The notes beneath the pieces are model-generated. The model worked only from the letters and a program-made list of their open reading frames with translations, ran no database searches and had not been told where the DNA came from. A program made the translations under genes and the position numbers. From an uncultured Bacteroidales bacterium (GTDB lineage: Bacteria; Bacteroidota; Bacteroidia; Bacteroidales; ML635J-15), in the NCBI GenBank assembly GCA_905234755.1, contig CAJOIT010000008.1:60182-124181 (forward strand): 64,000 nucleotides of DNA, given 5' to 3'. Below are positions 34,561 to 42,458 of this stretch, in pieces; the stretch's first letter is position 1; each line of letters opens with the position of its first letter.

Positions 34561-34739
34561 TGTCGGATTTGCAATGTTGGTTGTGTCGGATTTGTAATCC
34601 GACACGCTGGAATATAAGCATTTGCAATGCGCTGATATGAAACGAAATTGTATGAAAGTACGGATTACAAATCCTAATACTCAATCGTCAGGATTACAAA
34701 TCCTGACGAACACCGGGTTGCAAATCCTGACGAACACCG
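34561..34739. repeat. Cluster of GGATTTGTAATCC-type palindromes
   Basis: Five related units. They include a full palindrome with GTCGGATTTGTAATCCGAC (about 34585-34603), two AGGATTACAAATCCT-like palindromes (about 34671 and 34690), and a tandem pair of about 25 bp sharing CAAATCCTGACGAACACCG. The last units are read as codons in the N-terminus of the gene at 34637. A related copy is at 30457-30497. Confidence 0.7.
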
Positions 34740-36172
34740 TACTTATAGTTCTTTCCCTGCTGCTCTTGGGTGGCAGTCAATGGGCTATTGCATCTGACGA
34801 ATATCCGGCGCGGTGCCAGACTACCACAGACCTTTGGGTGCGTAGCGGTCCATCGGGCAACGACGAGAAACTTGGCTGCCTGAAGCAATCCGAATACATT
34901 ACCGTAAAAGAGACTACAAGCAACAACTGGGGCGTTATCGACTACAATGGACAGGAAGCATACATTTCGATGCGCTATGTAAACTACATTGAACCTGTTG
35001 GCATTGACAAATCGGAATCTTCTTATGACAAGAAGTCGGAGAGTGGCATTGCGAAGTTCTTTTCCGAAGCGTTGAGGTTTATTAAGGACATTTTTTCAGA
35101 AATATTTGGTTTTATTGCGTTCATTTTTAGCGTTTTGGGAGATTTCCTCGGATGGTTGCCAATTGCGCTGGCGGTAATGCTGTGTATAGTTTTCTTGTTC
35201 CGACTTTCGCGGTGGTTATATTATATTTTCTCGTTTCCGATTTACATCCTCAACCAGATTGAGCATATACTGATAGAACCGTGGCGCTATATTTTCCGTC
35301 GCGACTGGGTGAACGAGAACTTGAAACCTGTACTGCGCATTTTCCTCGAAGTTCTTTCGGTGCTTCTATATATTGCATTAACACCTTTGCGTTTGCTCAA
35401 TGCAATCATCTACAACATATTTGTTCATTGTGTAATGAGCCTTTACGATTTGCTCTGCGAGTTGTTTATGCCCTGCGACAGCAAGGAAGGAGCCGGCAGT
35501 GTGTGGCGGTGGATACTGATGTTTTTATGGCGGTTGCTGAAATACCCGGTTTACCATTGGCTGCTCACCGTTATCGAAAGCGTGTTGTGGACGGTTGTGG
35601 ACATCTTTATTCCTGCCCGTACGCTCTATCACGGAACCGACAAGACCGCTTGCAATGCCATTGCTGGCGACCCTAACCGCAACAAATACAGGAAGAAAAC
35701 TTCGCAATGGTCAACGGGAACATTTTTGGCAAGTACGCATCCCGAATGCACATGGGCTGGGCGTGGCGTGTATTTCGCCATCAACCGAAAACTGGCGTTG
35801 GGATACAGCGACCGTGCAAGCATAACGGGGGACGACTCGGTTATGATTGTTTGCCGTGTGTCGATGGGGCGCGTTATAAACTATACGCTTACTCCGCATA
35901 ATGTCTACATGCAGGCGGGTAGGGGCGGAAATCACGATGTAATCAATAAGTTTGCCGACACTCACCGATACACCACTGGCGAGTGGTACAACAACAGGCA
36001 GCAATGGGAGTATTGCCTTTTCGACTGGCAGAACCGCTACAATCATCCGTGGCGCATCCGTCCGGTCTATGTGATTAATACACAGAAGTTCCGCATACAT
36101 CACGTAAGCGGTGGGGTGCAGCACTGGCTGTTCGACAAGGCGGTGCTGAATGATATTTTTGGTAGGAAATGA
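34637..36172 (+). CDS. Signal peptide-SH3-transmembrane protein with C-terminal PARP-like ADP-ribosyltransferase domain
   Basis: 511 residues from ATG 34637 (34652 also possible; the frame runs further up only to a TTG). An unusual 35-residue N-terminus encoded by repeats precedes the hydrophobic signal (VLIVLSLLLLGGSQWAIA). Residues 55-120 are a bacterial SH3 domain (LWVRSGPSG, NWGVIDYNGQEAYI). Several hydrophobic or amphipathic helices cover 150-325. The C-terminal 180 residues look like a PARP/ART fold with a complete H-Y-E set: His332 in LYHGT, Tyr379 in GRGVYFA, Glu458 in WEYCLFD. That set predicts NAD-dependent ADP-ribosylation. Topology, and hence which side the enzyme faces, is unclear. 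Confidence 0.78.
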   Translation: MKRNCMKVRITNPNTQSSGLQILTNTGLQILTNTVLIVLSLLLLGGSQWAIASDEYPARCQTTTDLWVRSGPSGNDEKLGCLKQSEYITVKETTSNNWGVIDYNGQEAYISMRYVNYIEPVGIDKSESSYDKKSESGIAKFFSEALRFIKDIFSEIFGFIAFIFSVLGDFLGWLPIALAVMLCIVFLFRLSRWLYYIFSFPIYILNQIEHILIEPWRYIFRRDWVNENLKPVLRIFLEVLSVLLYIALTPLRLLNAIIYNIFVHCVMSLYDLLCELFMPCDSKEGAGSVWRWILMFLWRLLKYPVYHWLLTVIESVLWTVVDIFIPARTLYHGTDKTACNAIAGDPNRNKYRKKTSQWSTGTFLASTHPECTWAGRGVYFAINRKLALGYSDRASITGDDSVMIVCRVSMGRVINYTLTPHNVYMQAGRGGNHDVINKFADTHRYTTGEWYNNRQQWEYCLFDWQNRYNHPWRIRPVYVINTQKFRIHHVSGGVQHWLFDKAVLNDIFGRK

Positions 36173-36254
36173 AAAGAATGGATAAGAAAAAATAAAAGGA
36201 TATGTCCGCAGTCCTGAATATGCGGTTGGAATTTGAAACTTTAAAATTATTGTT

Positions 36255-36497
36255 ATGAGCAAAGAATATTACAAGAAGAGAATTATCGACCTTCGTGCAA
36301 GCATGCAGAAGGAAAAGGAAGCGAAAAAACGCGACAATGAATATTATGCAAGATTGATAAAGAGCGCAACAACGCCATCGTCAAAAGCCACTTACAGCAA
36401 GTCGAAAATTGACCATGCAGCCAGCCACGACCGCAATATCGAGTCGCTGAAACGGCAGATTGAAAGCGCAAAGGAATCGCTAAAAAGAGAGAAGTAA
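36255..36497 (+). CDS. Small coiled-coil protein
   Basis: 80 residues, highly charged (Lys/Glu/Arg), with heptad-like helices at 8-30 and 55-80 around a Ser/Thr-rich break (TTPSSKATYSKS). No signal or membrane segment. It lies between the ADP-ribosyltransferase gene (82 bp) and the gene at 36532 (34 bp), and is probably cotranscribed. Family not recognised. Confidence 0.6.
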   Translation: MSKEYYKKRIIDLRASMQKEKEAKKRDNEYYARLIKSATTPSSKATYSKSKIDHAASHDRNIESLKRQIESAKESLKREK

Positions 36498-36531
36498 GAG
36501 TCGAATTATAATTGTTTAACTCGATATTATT

Positions 36532-37089
36532 ATGGGAATATTAGACAAAGTCGGTTCAGCAATAAAGAATGTATCTGACATTGCAGGCGAATTGGGAAAT
36601 GATGATGGAGCAGAAGGTTCTCTGGTTTCGAAACTTTTGAAATCGGAAACGGCAAAGTGTGGAAAGGAAGGAAAAAAGAACTCTGCATCAGCATACAAAC
36701 CGCCAAAGTATGAGGCACTTCGTCCGTTGGCTCGCACAGCCCTGATGAAGGACGATGTCAGCGAGCGCGACATGGAAGTTATGAAACGCAAGGCAACTTC
36801 ACTAGGTTTGGATGCAGATGAGTTTGAAATGCTTTTCGAGGGACTTGTGAAGAAAAAGCAATCCACTGTCAAGAAAAATCTGTTCGGAAAGAAAGTCGAT
36901 GATGGCTCGTTCTTCGCCGACTATGATGAAGAGGAAATGGAAGACGAAAGCATGTTTGACAGGGAATTTGACAAGTTGTTTCTTTCTACTGAAGAACAGT
37001 ACGAGAAGCGGCGCAGAAAGGAAAAGGAACTGGATGACAAATTAGAGGGACTTGGTGGTCTTGGAGGTATTACGGAATTATTAGGATAA
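36532..37089 (+). CDS. Acidic helical protein of unknown function
   Basis: 185 residues. The N-terminus MGILDKVGSAIKNVSDIAG is amphipathic and recalls the start of protein B. The middle (55-110) has the stretch YEALRPLARTALMKDDVSERDMEVMKRKA, in which DVSERDMEVMKRKATSLGLDADEFEM (positions 76-101) looks like a helical SHOCT- or TerB-like acidic motif. The C-terminus ends in a Gly-rich LEGLGGLGGITELLG. No signal peptide. Function unknown; probably a cytoplasmic partner of its neighbours. Confidence 0.62.
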   Translation: MGILDKVGSAIKNVSDIAGELGNDDGAEGSLVSKLLKSETAKCGKEGKKNSASAYKPPKYEALRPLARTALMKDDVSERDMEVMKRKATSLGLDADEFEMLFEGLVKKKQSTVKKNLFGKKVDDGSFFADYDEEEMEDESMFDREFDKLFLSTEEQYEKRRRKEKELDDKLEGLGGLGGITELLG

Positions 37090-37101
37090 AATTTAAAAAT
37101 T

Positions 37102-37395
37102 ATGGCATTTTTTCTTTGGATATTTCAATTTATCAGTCCTATAGCACTGATTATCGGAGGTTTGTATCTAGTTGAGGACCCGTCACCCACAGCACTAGTG
37201 TTGGGCTGTGTAGCGGCAGTCTTTGGACTTATTGTAGGCATTTTGGGCTGGGGCGATACGGTTCCGCCACGTTGGTTCTGGATTAAGAGCAGGATGGATT
37301 TGGCAGGTAGCCGTTTTATGACAGCAATCGGCTATGCCTTGCAGTTCTTTTTCATTCCTCCCTGCATTATAGGGCTGATTGAGTACTTCGGATAA
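37102..37395 (+). CDS. Small integral membrane protein
   Basis: 97 residues with three hydrophobic segments (about 4-22, 28-48, 72-95) separated by a short PPRWFWIKSRMDLAGS loop. No family recognised. It is 12 bp from the upstream gene and 17 bp from the beta-barrel gene, so clearly within one transcript. Confidence 0.6.
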   Translation: MAFFLWIFQFISPIALIIGGLYLVEDPSPTALVLGCVAAVFGLIVGILGWGDTVPPRWFWIKSRMDLAGSRFMTAIGYALQFFFIPPCIIGLIEYFG

Positions 37396-37412
37396 TTAAT
37401 AGCTAATTGATT

Positions 37413-38180
37413 ATGACAAAAAGACTTTCGTTATTAATATTGTGCATCTCGATATGTGCATTTTGCTTTGCGCAGGAAGAGCAAACTTTTAGTGCCGACC
37501 GCCCCGGAATGTCAACGGGAACGGATGTTATGCCCTTGCACAAGGTGCAGTGGGAAACAGGTGTGGCTTTCGACTGGGAACATCGTGGTGGTGCGAAACA
37601 GGAAACTTTCACAATCAACAACACTCTGTTCCGTTACGGACTTACCAATTTCGCCGAAATCCGTCTCGGTATGGACTTCCAGTACTACCGCGACAGACTG
37701 TTTGACGACTATGTCTGGGGCGTTACTCCGCTGAATTTCGGAACGAAAATCAAGGTGTACGAAGGGACAAAATATCTGCCTGCCGTTTCATTCCTTGCCA
37801 ATGTTGTGGCACCGCATCTCGGAACTAAGGCATTTTGTCCAGCACATCTGGCGCCATCTATGCATTTGCTTTTCAGCAATACCATAACCGACTGGCTTGG
37901 ACTGGGCTACCAAGTAGGTTGCGACTGGGACGGCATTTCACCAGTGCCGACGACATTCCTTGCTGTGTGCTTCGGCTTCAGTATAACCGACAATTTTGGC
38001 GCATTTGTCGAGTCGTACAATAATTTTATACCAAGCCAAAAACCAGAATGTTCGCTCGATTTCGGGTTCAACTGGCTTGTACACCGCAAAGTGCAGCTCG
38101 ATGTGGCGGCAAACATAAATTTCAACGAAATAAAAAACTATGCAAATGTCAGTATGGGCGTTGCGTGGTTGATAAACTAA
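37413..38180 (+). CDS. Outer-membrane beta-barrel protein (MetA-pathway/transporter type)
   Basis: 255 residues from ATG 37413 (an upstream TTG is unlikely). A signal peptide (MTKRLSLLILCISICAFCFAQ) is followed by FSADRPGMSTGTDVMPLHKVQWETGVAFD, a hallmark N-terminus of the outer-membrane family annotated as phenol-degradation MetA pathway or transporter. About 12 amphipathic strands follow, and the chain ends SMGVAWLIN. It should form a pore or structural barrel in the outer membrane and give the cluster an outer-membrane component. Confidence 0.8.
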   Translation: MTKRLSLLILCISICAFCFAQEEQTFSADRPGMSTGTDVMPLHKVQWETGVAFDWEHRGGAKQETFTINNTLFRYGLTNFAEIRLGMDFQYYRDRLFDDYVWGVTPLNFGTKIKVYEGTKYLPAVSFLANVVAPHLGTKAFCPAHLAPSMHLLFSNTITDWLGLGYQVGCDWDGISPVPTTFLAVCFGFSITDNFGAFVESYNNFIPSQKPECSLDFGFNWLVHRKVQLDVAANINFNEIKNYANVSMGVAWLIN

Positions 38181-38196
38181 TTTATAATCAGATAAA

Positions 38197-39936
38197 ATGA
38201 CACTACAGAATTTCAAAGAAGAACTTAACCGAGTTTTCGACGACAACCTGCACACCAAGCAGTGGCACAACATTGTCGATTATGTAATCATAGGCTTCAT
38301 TGTACTGAGCACTATCGAGGTTTTCCTTACGACTTTCGACACAGTAAACGAAAAGTACGAGACAGCATTATATGTTATCGACTGGATAACGCAGATTTTC
38401 TTCACGATAGAAGTTACTTTGCGTATCTGGAACGCCGATATGCTTGACCCGAAATACAGGGGCTTCTGGGGAAGGATAAGATATTGCTTCTCGTTCTACG
38501 GTCTTATCGACCTGTTGTCAACATACCCGTTCTACCTGAGTTTCTTTATGACTATACCGTATATGGCGCTCAAGGTGCTGAGGGTTGCGCGTTTGTTCCG
38601 CGTTTTCAGGTATTTGCACTCGTTCAAACTTTTGACAAACGCATTCCGGTCGAAAAAGTCGGAACTTCTGGTTTCGATGCAGTTCTTGGTGATTATCACG
38701 CTGATACTTTCGTTCATACTTTTCTTTGTAGAACACGATGCCCAACCCGAGGCATACGACAACGGCTGGTATTCTGTGATTTGGGCGTTTGCACAATATG
38801 TCGGCGACCCGGGTGGATTCGGTGAATATCCGCCGATTACCGCAACAGGACAAGTTATTGCTTTTATAATTGGAATACTTGGAATAGCAATGTTTGCCGT
38901 GCCTGCCGGACTTATTGGTTCGGGTTTTACCGAGGTTATGGAAGAAGAGCAGAAAGAAACTGAATTGAGAGAAAATGCAAAACGAATCAATGAATTCATG
39001 CTTATCAAAAGCATAAAACGCGAAGGCTTGTTTTGGCCAGCTAAGAATTTGAGTTTCGGCGACTTGAAACTGGATTTGGGTATTACTGAAGATGACATTG
39101 TAAGATCTGTATTTGCATCCCAAAATCTTCGTGTAAAGAATCAGAGTGCTGCTATTCTCGAAGGTCCTAAAAATGATATGCTTGTCGTAAACCAGTTTTT
39201 CGTAAACAAAGAATACGGAAGTTTTATTAATCGCGACTCAAGTGTAACTATTGTTAATCCGCTTGGAAGAACAGACAATGGCTTGAGTTTTTTCGATTGG
39301 CATATTGCGCAACTTGGTGGTTTTAATTATGTTGCAAATGAGTTCTATTCAAGGCAAAACGGTAAGGAAAAAGATAAACGTTTCAACTTTTACGCTATTT
39401 CGGACATTACCGAACAAAATGAAGTTTTCCAACAGTTTATCGATGATATTATTCGCGACAGGGATGAAAATGACTGGATAGTAGTTGTTGCAGGAGAACA
39501 AGTAAGCAAAAACATTACAGATTTTCACTTTGAATTTGGTGGTGAAAAAGGCGAGACTGGCTTCGACTTCCCCGAATGTATCACTCACGACCGCGTAATG
39601 CTAAAGCAACTGTATGATGATTTCAGCAAGACTATGGCTGAAAAATTAAATCTTAAGACAGATGCTCATCAGGTGCAGCCTAAACTGAACAAGGACAATA
39701 TTGCAAGGTATATACAGACACGAACAAAAGCCAATGTATTGCTTATTACTGTGTCTTACAAGCTCATGATATTCGACAAAGAGCTACACTCCGCAATATT
39801 CAATTTTGCCGATGTGCTTAATCGCAATCTCGAGACCAAGCAACCAAAAGGCTTGCACAAGGAGGAATATCTGGAAAGACCAGTGGAAAACGATTACTGG
39901 AAAAAACTGTATGGACTTGTAGAAGACCGAATCTAA
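38197..39936 (+). CDS. Voltage-gated-type ion channel with atypical selectivity filter and large C-terminal domain
   Basis: 579 residues. S1-S4 (25-150) include a voltage-sensor-like S4 with arginines every third position (KVLRVARLFRVFRYL, 126-140). S5, the pore loop and S6 span 158-245. The filter region reads YVGDPGGFG (201-209) where potassium channels have TVGYGD, while the S6 GILGIAMFAVPAGLIGSGF is otherwise Kv/KcsA-like. Residues 250-579 are a soluble C-terminal domain I cannot name. Such domains usually gate the pore by binding a ligand. It is the last member of the membrane part of the cluster, 16 bp before pcp. Confidence 0.83.
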   Translation: MTLQNFKEELNRVFDDNLHTKQWHNIVDYVIIGFIVLSTIEVFLTTFDTVNEKYETALYVIDWITQIFFTIEVTLRIWNADMLDPKYRGFWGRIRYCFSFYGLIDLLSTYPFYLSFFMTIPYMALKVLRVARLFRVFRYLHSFKLLTNAFRSKKSELLVSMQFLVIITLILSFILFFVEHDAQPEAYDNGWYSVIWAFAQYVGDPGGFGEYPPITATGQVIAFIIGILGIAMFAVPAGLIGSGFTEVMEEEQKETELRENAKRINEFMLIKSIKREGLFWPAKNLSFGDLKLDLGITEDDIVRSVFASQNLRVKNQSAAILEGPKNDMLVVNQFFVNKEYGSFINRDSSVTIVNPLGRTDNGLSFFDWHIAQLGGFNYVANEFYSRQNGKEKDKRFNFYAISDITEQNEVFQQFIDDIIRDRDENDWIVVVAGEQVSKNITDFHFEFGGEKGETGFDFPECITHDRVMLKQLYDDFSKTMAEKLNLKTDAHQVQPKLNKDNIARYIQTRTKANVLLITVSYKLMIFDKELHSAIFNFADVLNRNLETKQPKGLHKEEYLERPVENDYWKKLYGLVEDRI

Positions 39937-39952
39937 TCATTCTCTCAACCTT

Positions 39953-40546
39953 ATGAAGATTCTCGTTACGGCTTTTGAACCATTTGGCGGCAATGTGCTT
40001 AATTCATCGTGGGAGGTTGCAAAACTTTTGCCCGACAATATCGGCAGTTGGTTGATTGTCAAGGAGATGCTACCCGTTGGTTTTATGAGAGCAGGAGAAA
40101 AGTTGCGCTCGCTGATTGAACTTCATTTGCCCGATGTTGTCTTGTCGTTGGGGCAAAGTCCGAAATATGCAGGACTGAGCATAGAGCGTGTTGCCTTAAA
40201 CCTTATGGATTCGGTAAAGCCCGACAACGATGGGTTTGTTCCCGCAAACGTGCCAATACATTCCGATGGCGATACAGCCTATATGACAACATTTCCCGTC
40301 AGGCTTCTGGCAGATGCCTGCAATCGGAAAGGCATTGCGGCCAAGGTGTCGAATTCAGCTGGTACATTTGTATGCAACCGCGTTTATTATGAGGCGCTTT
40401 ATTCTGTTGCAAAGGGGCTTTTCCCTATAAAGGCGTTGTTTGTTCATCTGCCGTACATTACGGAGCAGGAAAAATCCCCATCGATGGACAAAGAGCTGCT
40501 TGCCGAGGGTATTACAGAGATTATAAAGGAGATTGGAAATATGTAA
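39953..40546 (+). CDS. pcp: Pyroglutamyl peptidase I (pyrrolidone-carboxylate peptidase)
   Basis: 197 residues. The N-terminal ILVTAFEPFGG is the family signature; the catalytic region SNSAGTFVCNRVYY carries the active cysteine (near residue 142) and FVHLPYI the histidine. Glu comes from the VVLSLGQSP/IERVALN region. It removes N-terminal pyroglutamate from peptides in the cytoplasm. It follows the channel gene by 16 bp on the same strand. Whether it belongs to the cluster or is only a passenger is unclear. Confidence 0.93.
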   Translation: MKILVTAFEPFGGNVLNSSWEVAKLLPDNIGSWLIVKEMLPVGFMRAGEKLRSLIELHLPDVVLSLGQSPKYAGLSIERVALNLMDSVKPDNDGFVPANVPIHSDGDTAYMTTFPVRLLADACNRKGIAAKVSNSAGTFVCNRVYYEALYSVAKGLFPIKALFVHLPYITEQEKSPSMDKELLAEGITEIIKEIGNM

Positions 40547-40653
40547 ATGAATGATGCATAGATGTTTATAATGCGACGGTAAAATTAAAAAAAATATTCG
40601 TAGAGACACAAATGAACGCATTCTGTTAATTAATGTGTTTGTAACCATCTGTA

Positions 40654-40677
40654 GAGACGCAATGCATTGCGTCTCTT
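40654..40677. repeat. 24-bp perfect palindrome, possible terminator of pcp
   Basis: The core CGCAATGCATTGCG is the same as in the palindrome at 6959-6982, but the outer arms differ (AGAGA/TCTCT here, AGGCT/AGCCT there), keeping perfect pairing. It is followed by TTTT, so it may also terminate transcription. Confidence 0.7.
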
Positions 40678-40713
40678 TTCTTGTAGTGTATCAATAGGTA
40701 GTGTGAAAAATAA

Positions 40714-40825
40714 CCGTCCAAGTTCCCAAGTGAAAACCGTCCAAGTTCCCAAGTGAAAATCGTTCAAGTTCCCAAGTAAAATCCGTCCAAGTTCCCAAGC
40801 GAAAATCGTCCAAGTTCCCAAGTAG
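40714..40825. repeat. Left direct repeat array flanking the DUF4143 ATPase
   Basis: Five tandem units of 22-23 bp with the consensus CGTCCAAGTTCCCAAGTGAA(AA), 0-3 mismatches each. Each unit holds CCAAGT twice, 8 bp apart. The same array, in the same orientation and with the same number of units, follows the gene at 42178-42289. Confidence 0.9.
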
Positions 40826-40836
40826 GTAAAAATAAA

Positions 40837-40868
40837 TTTGCATAAGTCATTTATATGCAGTACCTTTG
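40837..40868 (+). promoter_or_regulatory. Promoter of the DUF4143 ATPase gene
   Basis: TTTG (40837-40840), 20-bp spacer, TACCTTTG (40861-40868). It predicts a transcript starting near 40875, which rules out the in-frame ATG at 40855 and supports 40894 as the start. Confidence 0.65.
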
Positions 40869-40893
40869 CGATGATTTTAAATCATGCTGTTTT

Positions 40894-42171
40894 ATGAGTG
40901 CTTATAGACATAGAATTGCGGACTATATGTTGGCAGAAAGGCTGAGAAGAAAAGGTGCTGTTCTGATAGAAGGTCCAAAGTGGTGTGGCAAGACAACTAC
41001 CGCTGCACAGCAGGCTAAGAGCGTCCTCTATATGGCCGACCCAATGACAAGACAGCAGAACCTTCAGGCGGCTAAAGTCAATGTGCAGCATCTTCTCAAT
41101 GGCGACAATCCGCGTCTTATTGACGAATGGCAGATTGCTCCTTCGCTGTGGGATAGTGTCCGCTTCGAGGTTGACAAGAGAGGCGGATACGGGCATTTTA
41201 TTTTGACAGGTAGTAGTGTTCCGCCTTCTGCCGATGAGATATTCCATTCAGGGACAGGCCGTTTTTCAAAATTGAAGATGCGGACAATGTCGCTGTACGA
41301 GTCGCAGGATTCTTCTGGTGAAGTCAGTTTTAAGGAGCTGTTCGAAAATCCGCAGTTGCCGCTTAACGGCAGCAGCAATATAGATATAAACAGGCTGGCA
41401 TTCCTTATTTGCCGGGGTGGTTGGCCTGGCGCACTGGATTTGAAGGAAAAGGATGCTTTAGCACAGGCTTACGATTATTATGATTTGGTTTGCGACAGCG
41501 ATATCTCGCGCGTTGACAATGTGGAACGCAATCCGCAACGGGTTCGGTTGCTTATGCGTTCGTATGCCCGCCATCAGGGAACAATGGCTACCATAGGCAC
41601 GATACTCGCCGATATGAAGACAAACGAAGCTAGTTCGTTGTCGGACAACACGGTATATGATTACATAAATGCTCTTAAAAAGATTTTTGTCATTGAGGAT
41701 ATGCCTGCGTGGAATCCAAACCTGCGCAGCAAGACCGCTTTGCGCACAAGCGACAACCGTTACTTTATCGATTCTGCCATAGCAACTTCCGCCTTGGGTG
41801 CAAGTCCCAACGACCTTATTAACGATTTGAACACTATGGGGCTTCTTTTCGAGACTCTTGCCGTGCGCGACCTTCGTGTGTATGCAGATGCGCTTGACGG
41901 ACAGGTATATCATTACCGCGACAAGAAAGGTTTGGAATGCGATGCAATTCTTCATCTTAGAAATGGCTCATTCGGACTTATCGAAATCAAGTTGGGAGGC
42001 GACGATTTAATTGAGGAAGGTGCAAGTTCCCTGAAAAAGCTTGCAGATGAAATAGATACCACTCGAATGAAATCACCGTCGTTTATGATGGTGCTAACTG
42101 GTGTGGGTGATTTTCCGTACCGTAGGGACGATGGTATCCTTGTTGTTCCAATAGGCTGCTTGAAAGATTAA
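40894..42171 (+). CDS. DUF4143-type AAA ATPase (archaeal-ATPase-like)
   Basis: 425 residues from ATG 40894 (MSAYRHRIADYMLAERL). The N-terminal AAA domain has the P-loop GPKWCGKTT and Walker B-like RLIDEWQ, plus FILTGSS (sensor). A winged-helix-like region follows (about 205-270). The C-terminal DUF4143 part contains LECDAIL...GLIEIKLGG, which resembles a PD-(D/E)xK nuclease core. Function is not established for this family; it is often seen as a stand-alone accessory gene. It is flanked on both sides by five-unit direct repeat arrays, suggesting a cassette or a protein that binds these repeats. Confidence 0.87.
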   Translation: MSAYRHRIADYMLAERLRRKGAVLIEGPKWCGKTTTAAQQAKSVLYMADPMTRQQNLQAAKVNVQHLLNGDNPRLIDEWQIAPSLWDSVRFEVDKRGGYGHFILTGSSVPPSADEIFHSGTGRFSKLKMRTMSLYESQDSSGEVSFKELFENPQLPLNGSSNIDINRLAFLICRGGWPGALDLKEKDALAQAYDYYDLVCDSDISRVDNVERNPQRVRLLMRSYARHQGTMATIGTILADMKTNEASSLSDNTVYDYINALKKIFVIEDMPAWNPNLRSKTALRTSDNRYFIDSAIATSALGASPNDLINDLNTMGLLFETLAVRDLRVYADALDGQVYHYRDKKGLECDAILHLRNGSFGLIEIKLGGDDLIEEGASSLKKLADEIDTTRMKSPSFMMVLTGVGDFPYRRDDGILVVPIGCLKD

Positions 42172-42177
42172 CAGGAA

Positions 42178-42289
42178 TTCGTCCAAGTTCCCAAGTGAAA
42201 TTCGTCCAAGTTCCCAAGTGAAAATCGTCCAAGTTTCCAAGTGAAAATCGTCCAAGTTCCCAAGTGAAAATCGTCCAAGTTCCCAAATA
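42178..42289. repeat. Right direct repeat array flanking the DUF4143 ATPase
   Basis: Five tandem units of 22-23 bp with the consensus TCGTCCAAGTTCCCAAGTGAAA, starting 6 bp after the ATPase stop codon. Orientation and unit number match the left array. Confidence 0.9.
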
Positions 42290-42458
42290 GCTTAGATTAC
42301 AAATGCTTAATTTGTTAATAATTAATGAGTTATAAAATTATACGCACAACCTGTTTTTTATCAGAAAAAGATATGTATTTTTGGCGTTTATTAAGCATGA
42401 AATTTATGTAATTTTGCATTTGCTTTTTGAATTTGCATAAAGATTTGACATTGAAATT

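Larger units (their letters stand above)
40547..40893. other. 347-bp intergenic region with palindrome, repeat array and promoter
   Basis: It contains a degenerate GTAGAGACxCAA copy (about 40600-40622), a 24-bp perfect palindrome (40654-40677), the five-unit direct repeat array (40714-40825) and a Bacteroidetes promoter (40837-40868). No gene; short frames through the repeats (GTWTIF/WELGR) are artefacts. Confidence 0.7.

Noticed and set aside
34622..34636. TTG start for the ADP-ribosyltransferase gene
   Set aside because: ATG codons at 34637 and 34652 are available, and the upstream codons belong to a dispersed repeat.
40630..40821. Open frame giving GTWTIF/WELGR repeats (also 42083-42286)
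   Set aside because: It is only the translation of the DNA repeats on the minus strand. No start context, and it shares sequence with both arrays.
40855..40893. Earlier start for the DUF4143 ATPase
   Set aside because: The -7 box TACCTTTG (40861-40868) lies downstream of this ATG, so it would not be transcribed.
40714..42289. CRISPR-like tandem repeats
   Set aside because: Units are directly abutting at 22-23 bp with no unique spacers, and no cas genes are near. These are simple direct repeat arrays.
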